From contig CAZBIC010000033.1 of assembly GCA_964491875.1 (NCBI GenBank), positions 21,776-85,775 on the forward strand: a stretch of DNA of 64,000 nucleotides, read 5' to 3'. Below, in pieces: positions 35,401 through 41,275 of this stretch. Source of the stretch: JADJPG01 sp964491875 (GTDB taxonomy: Bacteria > Verrucomicrobiota > Verrucomicrobiia > Limisphaerales > JADJPG01). The notes under the pieces are model-generated. The model saw only the letters and a list, made by a program, of their open reading frames with translations, had not been told where the DNA came from and made no database searches. Numbering within the stretch: position 1 is the first letter of the stretch; each line of letters opens with the position of its first letter. The position numbers and the translations under genes were made by a program.

Positions 35401-35937
35401 GATGTGATGCCAGTGACCATCGGCGATGCTGCCGCCGTCGATGCCGGGGTCGGTGTTGTAGATGCGGTTGGCGCCGTTGCGAAAATACCAGGCGTAGATG
35501 CGGCCGTTGTAGAGATGCAGCGAATAGCCGTTGCCTGAGCCGGGCTGATACTTGGAGACGATGCCTTCGTAGACGTTCGTGGTGCGGGCGGTTTTCACCC
35601 AGGCGGTCACGGTGAGCGGGTAAGCGTTCAACGCCGGGTCGTCGACCACCTCTACATAGTCGTCCGCGCCGTCAAATCGCAGCGCGGTGCCGGCAGCGGG
35701 CTGAGCTTGGGCACACGCCAGCCAGGCCAGCAACAGGCAGCCGGCGATGATCTGCCATCCGGCGAAGGCAATGGGAGAGCGGAGCGGTTTCACGTAAAGG
35801 CGCTGGGTTTGAAAATGTTTCTTCAAGCCGCGGAGATTCGCCTGGTCGCTGAACCGCCCAGCCGCAGGAAACCGGCTCCAGCAATCAGAGACGGCCTCTG
35901 ATTGGGTAGCAACATTGACAGGTCGATGCGCATTCAT
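29461..35937 (-). CDS. Giant secreted protein with two LamG domains and a long helical region
   Basis: A 2158-aa protein. ATG 35937 gives an unusually long N-terminus before a signal-like core (about 59-76, AGWQIIAGCLLLAWLACAQAQ). A GTG at 35793 would give a conventional signal, but the conserved leader sequence supports 35937. LamG/concanavalin-like domains occupy about 84-290 and 313-520 (ALRFDGADDYVEV, VTAWVKTAR, LLAYWRFDETAG; then CLKLDGVDDHVSV). A long beta-rich middle follows. From about 1500 to 1900 it is strongly alpha-helical with coiled-coil-like runs (QLNQTLTDIDNTLGLF, KVGERVNEVRRELNTVRSQL). The C-terminus has a Cys-rich patch (CGSLGPCPFCISGCVG). I do not recognise the middle or the helical part; function unknown. 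Confidence 0.82.
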   Translation of the reverse strand: MNAHRPVNVATQSEAVSDCWSRFPAAGRFSDQANLRGLKKHFQTQRLYVKPLRSPIAFAGWQIIAGCLLLAWLACAQAQPAAGTALRFDGADDYVEVVDDPALNAYPLTVTAWVKTARTTNVYEGIVSKYQPGSGNGYSLHLYNGRIYAWYFRNGANRIYNTDPGIDGGSIADGHWHHIAFVVSPNGGSLYVDGNLRASQAWNGTPGATTSADPLLIGRYSVGSVPFTGSFHGQIDEVTLWNRALTGGEVNYLKHRRLAGTEDGLLAYWRFDETAGAIAGNTVAPGFEGILVNDPAWVTSQAAVALEPIAGSCLKLDGVDDHVSVPDAPDLNSYPLTVTAWVKTSRNALIADGIVSKYFESSLNGYSLFVYNGRVRGWYFRNASNRIWDGSLGIDGGFIADGNWHHIALVVDASGGRIVVDGVAGANMPWTGTPGATTSTEPLQIGRYWTYPNGFLGSIDEVTVWNRALSVAELQSTRNLLRTGSEPGLVAYWRFDEASGASASDSTGLAHAGDLVNDPQWTGSTAFLGDGSVRLVAAPGIPTFTRFHAINSSGVVTPVAGQSAFQVAARGFFRRFHDYGPTPASVALVTRLDAALQTSSTASPIPVKPNTAPSNFNLSSYNASEPQPVFFGAVASISSTLNVEPDGAQLDSVNELHESIVTVSHSENGGDFTDDGNDTTGARRLLHFSGLLYSGDIPTTFKNLANTPAPGTVSAPDFLDTQLQLPTGAGQLLLRPEVTFGGGGVINVTLAPDGTATNLNGTYTIGNLTPLTTAGVRYLAIGTLSPSGASATFLYAFLPVGLGVQTNPEIRAQYPYVIAPNIPLNALFEPASDPVIFEPATFGAGATQFHFAEETKPVLFSAPSIQWDVAVGQFYLPEATSAEFVRAIEDEWLERDRGFLQNPLAGERVSNDSFYRGVTAIPGIPIYILPDPVNGSARIQMQLDLAAVDFRPHLPYTGMEHSGPVPSAGGRLAILDDLIDSGGSYLLLAGDVPIPYRRDCPDTNCSGVTLPPVILPFAPTPSPRLEFTPDGGLLALGTVPAQNLTWGYTGTTNQFTQRTSDVEAGAYHMPGTFLRGDQTSLNNALRPAVLLFTGYGDPGDPTSERPGTAAYDAGFANYGGVNFRGPVEGRSTLAGRDTGWYPLVPQAKYYARYGGISGIHQAASFPSSFPLSGYDMTFSRFALSYLDSDNWESRTDGRITFPEQPAGFLVDFQRMKFLCRGALADAQLPPSTPEKHLNYWNADFLPLSMDFRESASDPCSVSNRFLVLGVETKLPFIPQKLHASLGFKPNGNLVVKQDNVRGADSRFPLPGQLSLQGSGGSFFTISTAGEGYFNNWATPGRPVEGFYNIAGRIDLPFFEDSKIHLHVTPITADAARIDIMGGWRATDKGGPQYGWRIGADDYFSKAKFDDTHRGFPERSVDGSRAITIGEYRNSPALDFHPRAQRNWIEVAIFDYPLVWNPTLRQFASFEDSTVILPIINVDSRLKELTPGKVDLDFAQDLELKLPRLKLLDLANDAVNEINGPFNSISNALRQAIGGAVDATGLTKGFQSMQRTLRDEMSGFFRPVLEPALSNVVETLYTQLANELVTNPANFNNRIASIINDPAVGLQNAVRNINGVAGQASSVAGQLNQTLTDIDNTLGLFLRMLQKDGSGNRNVIRIVMQKIAQDQGALAGIAGAIADPLANELLKEVEPTLQKVGERVNEVRRELNTVRSQLGGVTGDFSKALNTVTANANQLADYSRLAGTSVSNLMASVITPSRDYFTANPAAAKKALSDRLITAFLSSPLPAKYQQTFKQFLYEDDVIVNQLTETIFQQINQSIRNGLADNFAGAKDGIFSAMKGPGLMSGSLASAQIRGAPTFNGDAMKKIRLDAKVKLKLPDDIDFNAYMEIRELDSQSVPKDCIPAGAPAAEIIIGAADVPLKWPGVVATTPLTLTIEARWTQQSGNVLGVGGLILIKGEIGFKGCSVKEIGATMAFGELETYFAAKAAGTILIIGVPVDISAGLFVGKACSLNPLLFVDPEAGKVLGDPLGFRGVYVQFGGGLSLSEILFGVSNCFLDAEATVTTATYYSDGPTSGKFGMRQKLALDLSLICLISGHADLALFASAEFGSAGYEIIIGGEANLCGSLGPCPFCISGCVGVTVKGTVSDGGIDYSID

Positions 35938-35939
35938 GC

Positions 35940-35960
35940 TCGTTCATCTTCTACTTGTAG
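35940..35960 (-). promoter_or_regulatory. Conserved leader element before the 2158-aa protein
   Basis: Read on the minus strand, these 21 bases contain CTACAAGTA and TGAACGA and end two bases before ATG 35937. The same element, with 18 of 21 identical bases by my reading, ends two bases before ATG 41237. It includes the likely ribosome-binding purines and supports both start codons. Confidence 0.55.
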
Positions 35961-36034
35961 GAGAATCCGGGATGGTTACCGGAAAAATCCACTAACGGTT
36001 GTTTCACGCGGCTGGCGGGTTTGTTGAGTTGTCC

Positions 36035-36071
36035 AAAAACCCGCCCCGGCTGGAGTCGGCTCCAGCCGGGG
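36035..36071 (-). terminator. Rho-independent terminator for the metzincin-like gene
   Basis: CCCCGGCTGGAG (36044-36055) pairs exactly with CTCCAGCCGGGG (36060-36071) around a 4-base loop. Read on the minus strand the hairpin is followed by CGGG and TTTTT. It lies 13 bases after the stop of the 1717-aa gene, so 29461-35937 and later genes need their own promoter in 35961-36034. Confidence 0.85.
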
Positions 36072-36083
36072 AGCTGCGAACGA

Positions 36084-39000
36084 TCATCGCCGAATGGGTG
36101 CACTGGACGGGACGCGGGCTGCGTTATCCATCAACGTCCCGGTTTGCCCGTGACCGGAACTGTCTGTCGTCGTAGCTCCATCAGTGTCCTCTTCATCGAA
36201 CCGCCAGAGACCGATCAGGGAGGGCTCGTCACCAACGGGGCTGAAGTTTTGCAGGTCGAGAACTTCCACGCCGCTGAACGTTCGGTTCCATAGGGCGACA
36301 TCGTCGAGCTGGCCGTTGAGCGCGGTGGGGTAGTTGTAGTAGCGCCCGAACTGCAGCGGCTCCGTGGTGGTCGTTCCACCGGGAGCGCCGGTCCATCCGC
36401 GTGACGCGGCGAGCGAGCCATCCACGTAGAGGCGGACCCCTGTTTCATCCACCATGTAGGTGATGAAGTGCCACTGGCCATCCGCCACGAAACCGCCATC
36501 CAGACCGAGCCCGCCGTCCCAAACGTAGTTCACGCCATCCGCAAAATACCACCCGCGAACCCGGCCTTCGTAGAGGAACAAGCCGTATCCGTTCAAGCTG
36601 GCGTCGGCGTATTTGCTCACGAGCCCGCGGACCAATGGGTCCGTGTCGCTGGAATTCATCCACAGCGAAATGGTCATCGGGAAGCTGTTCAACGCGCCCT
36701 CGTGAGGGACTTCGACGCGCGATGTCACACCATCGCCCAGCAATGCATTGCCGGCTTGGAACGTGATGCCACTGGGCGTGCTGGTGGCGCGGTAGAACCG
36801 TTGCGGATACAGGCCGGCTTCAGCGTCGCTGAACAGGATGACCGGAATGCTTCCGACCACGCTCGTCATCAGGTCAGTCCAGTTCTCCAGATCTGCAGAC
36901 GCTTGAATCACGACCTGATCGCCCGCCCGTCCCGGCCAGAAAATGGAACCCGTAGCGGTGCCGTCCGTGACGGTAACGCCAGAGGTGATCACCGGCAGCG
37001 GTGAAGTCGCGACTGCGTTGCCAAGAACGAGCGTTTCCGCCGCAAGACTGTCGAGCGCGCCGTCGCTGACGACGAGCTGGAACCGGAAGCTCAAGGGTGC
37101 GTCGCCTGTGGGCAAGGTAAAGCTCGGCGTTGCGGTGGTGGCGTTGTCCAGCGTCACGGCAGGGCCTTCGACCTGAGTCCACGAATAACTGAGCGCATCA
37201 CCATCCGGATCGAAACTGCCAGCGCCGCTGAGGAACACTTTCGTGCCGAGATCCGCGAAGACGTTGCCCGGGGTCACGGCGACGGGCGGCTGGTTCACCA
37301 AGGCCGGGGGAGTGCCGAAGTAGACGTCCGCCCACGTGGATGGATTGTTCGCCTCCGTGCCCGTCGGCCAGTGCGCGACCGTCTGGAAGCAGATGTCGTT
37401 AAAAATAATCGCAATGCAGTTCGCGCCATCCAGCTCGATGTTCAGGCGCGCGGGATGTTCCCAGCCTCCAATGAGACTCTCTGCGATTCGGAATTCCGCG
37501 CTCCAGCCGCCGTCGCCGCGCGAGACCACCGCCTTGAATCCGCTTTCGGGCTCGGCAGGCGCGACGAGCGACGTGCCGTCGCCGGCCAATTGCCAAGTCG
37601 TGCCGTTTTCGTTCACGAAGAATGCGCGGTCTCCGGGTTGCGCCGTGGTTTCGCCGCTGGCGTCTGCATCGATGCGCAGTCCGACCGCGCCGTAGATGTC
37701 GTCCTCGCCGTAGGACATGCCGGTGAAGCTCGCATAGAGATATCCGGCGCTGTGGGTGAATCGCGCCACGCCGGTGCCGCCGAACTTGACGGCGGGTGCG
37801 TTGACGTAGGCGCTGTCCGCGACGTCGCCGTCGAGAGTCGGCGCGGCGGCATCGTGAATCGCGAGCGGCAGGATCTGGAAGCTCACGGTCGACGTGGAGG
37901 CGTTTCCGTCAGCGTCGGTGGCGTTCACCGTGGCGGTGTAGAGACCCGGTGAAAGCTGGCGCGTGTTGAACTTGCCGGTGATCGCGGTCAGGGGAGTCGG
38001 TCCAGTGACAGTCCACACGGAGTTCTCGTCCGGCAACGATCCTTCCTCGGGATCCACGGCGAGCGCCGTCACCTCGATGTTCGCGCCGAACGGAACACGC
38101 TGGCCATCCTTCACGCCGCCGGTCAGCACTTCGGGAGCGCGACGAGCCATGGCGAAGGGTTCGCTGGTGGCGACGGTGCTGTGGAAACCGTCCGTCGTGA
38201 TCACGCGCACCCGGCAGGCGTCGCCGCCGGGGAGGCGTTTTGCGTCCGTGACGAACGCGGCGATGGTCGAGTTGATGCGGAGATTGCGCCAGCTCACGCC
38301 GTCGTCGTTGCTGAACTGGACGGTGTGGGAAAGCAGATCACCGTCTGCGTCGGAGGAAATGATCGTGACGTTGAGCGAAGGACCCGCCGGATCGTGAACG
38401 ACGCCGAGTTCTGAAATCACCGGTTCGCTGGCGCTGGCGTTCAAGGTGGCGAGAACGGTCGTTCCTTTGAGCACCTGAACCTGCGCCACGCCCGGCTGCT
38501 TGACGAGGAACTGATTGATCAAGGAGCTCGTATCGTCGCCATCCTCGATTTCGCGCACGACAAGCGCGACCTCCTCCAGCACGGCGCCGCCGGCGTCGAT
38601 CTGACGGACTTTATAATCGTGCTGTTGTTGCATGGCGGCGGTGAGGGATTCCTGAATCTTTTCGGTTGCGACCACGCCGTCCGGCAGCGAGTAGCACGGC
38701 TTGAGTCGCGCGGTGCGGGTCGTGAGTTTCAAGATGCCTCGCAACAGCAGATACGGTCCGACGGGCGGCGCCCCGGCGGCGGCGAACGCAGGCGCGGGAG
38801 CGAGGGCATTGAGCAGGGCGTTGTAAGTCCACGTCGAGGGCCAGCGCACCGGCGCGTAGCTGAGGAGATCGCCGGCCTGGGCTGGCAGCACGGGCGCGTA
38901 GCCGACCATGTCGAAACCGACGGGCGTGGCCACGAGCGAAACGTTGGTGGGGCCGAAGGTGCAGCTGTTGAACGGGTAGCTGTTGTCAGGCCGAGCGGGA

Positions 39001-41237
39001 GCGTTGCCGCCGCAACCCATGTTGTCGCGGAGTTGGTTGATGTGTTCGCGACCGAGGTTGTGCCCGAACTCATGGGCGAGGGTGCGTCCGCCCCAGGTGG
39101 TGTTGAAAGTCGAGTTGTTGTCGGAGGCGCTCATGACGTTGAGCAGATGATTGCCCGGAGTGTAGGCGAGTCCGCCCCACGCGGCGGCGGCATTGGGATG
39201 AATGGCCCCGATGAAGTGCCCGCGCGCGGCACCCGGCGGCGGGTGGTCAAAGTTGTCGTAGCAGGCGAGTTCTTCGAGCGCTTCGTCCCAGTCATCGTTT
39301 TTCGAGAAGTCGAACGGGTCATGGCACAGCAAACCGCAGTCGCCAATGAACTCGACGTCGCTGATCTGCTCGGTGGTGAAGCGGACGTCGATGGACGGGA
39401 TCGGCAGCAATGAAGTCGCGCGTGCGATGATCTTGTTGAAGTCCGCGGTATTCTCCCACGGCCAGTAGTTCGGCGCATCCGTGGTCTTCAGCGCGGCGAA
39501 GACAAAGGCGGGGCGCTGCACGCGGACGACGGTGACATCGACGGGCGAAGTGGAGTTGTTGCCGTAGGGATTGCCGCCGCTCTCGTAGACTCCGCCACCG
39601 GGATTGACGGTGAATTGCAGCCGAAGTGTGCCGGCGCGCACCCAATCGGACGGAAGCTCGAAGAGGTGGTTGTTGGCGGTGGTGGTGCGGTGAGGTGCGA
39701 GATCGAGCGTGTTCAGCAAGGTGGGCGAAGTATCGGCGCTCAACGGAGAGCCTGGAAGCTCCACGCCGTTGAGCCAGCCGCGCAGCTCGCCGGTCGGACG
39801 CCAGGCCGGATTGCCGGTGGAGTTCGCCACTTCGCGGGCGTAGGCGCGGACGACAGTGCGTTTGCCTTCCACGAGGCGGATGGAGTGGTTCATGTCCTGG
39901 ATGACCTGGACAGCCTCAAGCCCGACGACACCGAAATCCAGCTGGATGGGCGGCGAAGCGGTCGGGATCCGCTGAATCGAGGAGTTCCGTACGAAGTAGA
40001 GCCAGCTGCCGTCGCTCCGCAGATTGTGGCCGCCATTCAATTCGATCCCTTGGTAGTCCGGATCGACACCACCACCGCCGCCGATGAGGACGAGGTTCGC
40101 CGGGCTGCGCTTGGAACGGATGACTTCCTGTCCATAGCTGCAGATGCCGAAGGGCCCGCCAGGCTCGCTGACGGGCCGGGTGTTGATGAATATGTAGCTG
40201 TTGTCCACCGCGACGTCCGTGACCTGGATGCGTCCATAGTTCTCGCCCGCGCGCGGCCAGATCTGCGTCTGGGCGCCGTCATCCGGGCTGATGACGTTCA
40301 GCCGGCCACTCGCCGAGCAACTGAAGCTGCCGATGACCGGCCCGTCATTCACCGCGGCGTAGAGCACGTCCTTCGTCTCGAACTGAACAAAAACGCCGCC
40401 TCCGACGAGACGCGTCTCGGCGCGAATGTCGAAATCGGCGACGTTGTAGGCGAGCACGCGCGGATTCCGACTGACGCCGAAGAGCGAGTAGAGATCAAAG
40501 CGCAGGAGCACGCCGTTATCTCCGAGCGCAATGCCGACGGGAACGTCAACGGTGCCGCCGAAGAAGCCCGCCCGCTTCACGGTCATCGACTTCATCTTCT
40601 TCACGCGGCCGATGTAGACGTCCGGAATGGTCCCGCCGTGAGCGGTGGTGGTAACGGGAGCCAGCACGTCCGTGACCGGCAATGACAAGGAGTAGATCTG
40701 GAAACGGCCCAGGCTGCCATTCGGTCCGGGGACTGGAGAGTTGAAACCCGCGGCGAAGAACAGGGTGCCGTCATGGATCATCATCGCGCCCGGCCAGTCG
40801 GCGTAGATGTAGCTCCCGATGTGGGTCGGCGCCGGCACCGGGCTGAATGGCAGGAGATGCGCGGGCAGTCGCCACATGCCCTGTTGATCGGAGTAGTAGA
40901 GAAACTCGTCATCGCGTGCCACGCCGCCGGGAATGGGCGAGCCGCAACCGCTCCAGTAGACACGGCTGTCGCCAAGCAACGCCGGGTGGAGCACGCCGGA
41001 GTCCTTAAACTTTGGCCCGCGATACCCGAGCGTGCCGAGCGCGTGGGCATTGCCGAATTCGCCCGGACCGCAACCGCTGACGCTGCCCTGGCCGCCCCAG
41101 TAGAAGAGGCCGTTGTCGAAGAACTCGAAATCAGTGAGATACGGCTGGGCGGCGACTTGAATGGCCGCGTGCGCGCCGGGACTGAAAGTGTGAATCGCCA
41201 GCAGTCCGGCGATGAGGAAGTAGCGAAGTGTTTTCAT
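36084..41237 (-). CDS. Giant secreted metzincin-like protease with PKD-like and LamG domains
   Basis: A 1717-aa exported protein. Signal peptide MKTLRYFLIAGLLAIHTF...AHA. Residues about 25-430 are beta-propeller-like (repeated YWGG, FLYYSDQQGMWRLP). A zinc-protease motif HEFGHNLGREH puts ligands at H722, H726 and H732 with Glu723, followed by a likely Met-turn FDMVGY. A reprolysin-like or metzincin fold is inferred. Around 1070-1200 is a cadherin/Big-like stretch, then a CBM9-like region (YVNAPAVKFGG, FRIAESLIGG). A PKD/REJ-like domain comes at about 1330-1420 (GSFDPDGDALSYSWTQVEG). A LamG domain (about 1500-1700, TISLWMNSSD, GVRLYVDGSLAA) completes it. A terminator follows. The protein may process partners or host material; the substrate is unknown. 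Confidence 0.85.
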   Translation of the reverse strand: MKTLRYFLIAGLLAIHTFSPGAHAAIQVAAQPYLTDFEFFDNGLFYWGGQGSVSGCGPGEFGNAHALGTLGYRGPKFKDSGVLHPALLGDSRVYWSGCGSPIPGGVARDDEFLYYSDQQGMWRLPAHLLPFSPVPAPTHIGSYIYADWPGAMMIHDGTLFFAAGFNSPVPGPNGSLGRFQIYSLSLPVTDVLAPVTTTAHGGTIPDVYIGRVKKMKSMTVKRAGFFGGTVDVPVGIALGDNGVLLRFDLYSLFGVSRNPRVLAYNVADFDIRAETRLVGGGVFVQFETKDVLYAAVNDGPVIGSFSCSASGRLNVISPDDGAQTQIWPRAGENYGRIQVTDVAVDNSYIFINTRPVSEPGGPFGICSYGQEVIRSKRSPANLVLIGGGGGVDPDYQGIELNGGHNLRSDGSWLYFVRNSSIQRIPTASPPIQLDFGVVGLEAVQVIQDMNHSIRLVEGKRTVVRAYAREVANSTGNPAWRPTGELRGWLNGVELPGSPLSADTSPTLLNTLDLAPHRTTTANNHLFELPSDWVRAGTLRLQFTVNPGGGVYESGGNPYGNNSTSPVDVTVVRVQRPAFVFAALKTTDAPNYWPWENTADFNKIIARATSLLPIPSIDVRFTTEQISDVEFIGDCGLLCHDPFDFSKNDDWDEALEELACYDNFDHPPPGAARGHFIGAIHPNAAAAWGGLAYTPGNHLLNVMSASDNNSTFNTTWGGRTLAHEFGHNLGREHINQLRDNMGCGGNAPARPDNSYPFNSCTFGPTNVSLVATPVGFDMVGYAPVLPAQAGDLLSYAPVRWPSTWTYNALLNALAPAPAFAAAGAPPVGPYLLLRGILKLTTRTARLKPCYSLPDGVVATEKIQESLTAAMQQQHDYKVRQIDAGGAVLEEVALVVREIEDGDDTSSLINQFLVKQPGVAQVQVLKGTTVLATLNASASEPVISELGVVHDPAGPSLNVTIISSDADGDLLSHTVQFSNDDGVSWRNLRINSTIAAFVTDAKRLPGGDACRVRVITTDGFHSTVATSEPFAMARRAPEVLTGGVKDGQRVPFGANIEVTALAVDPEEGSLPDENSVWTVTGPTPLTAITGKFNTRQLSPGLYTATVNATDADGNASTSTVSFQILPLAIHDAAAPTLDGDVADSAYVNAPAVKFGGTGVARFTHSAGYLYASFTGMSYGEDDIYGAVGLRIDADASGETTAQPGDRAFFVNENGTTWQLAGDGTSLVAPAEPESGFKAVVSRGDGGWSAEFRIAESLIGGWEHPARLNIELDGANCIAIIFNDICFQTVAHWPTGTEANNPSTWADVYFGTPPALVNQPPVAVTPGNVFADLGTKVFLSGAGSFDPDGDALSYSWTQVEGPAVTLDNATTATPSFTLPTGDAPLSFRFQLVVSDGALDSLAAETLVLGNAVATSPLPVITSGVTVTDGTATGSIFWPGRAGDQVVIQASADLENWTDLMTSVVGSIPVILFSDAEAGLYPQRFYRATSTPSGITFQAGNALLGDGVTSRVEVPHEGALNSFPMTISLWMNSSDTDPLVRGLVSKYADASLNGYGLFLYEGRVRGWYFADGVNYVWDGGLGLDGGFVADGQWHFITYMVDETGVRLYVDGSLAASRGWTGAPGGTTTTEPLQFGRYYNYPTALNGQLDDVALWNRTFSGVEVLDLQNFSPVGDEPSLIGLWRFDEEDTDGATTTDSSGHGQTGTLMDNAARVPSSAPIRR

Positions 41238-41239
41238 TT

Positions 41240-41260
41240 TCGTTCACCCTTTACTTGTAG
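41240..41260 (-). promoter_or_regulatory. Conserved leader element before the 1717-aa protein
   Basis: Same 21-base element as at 35940-35960, ending two bases before ATG 41237. It contains the purine-rich AAAGGG ribosome site. The region lies entirely between the upstream gene's stop (41276) and this start. Confidence 0.55.
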
Positions 41261-41275
41261 AGGCCGGGCGAAAGG

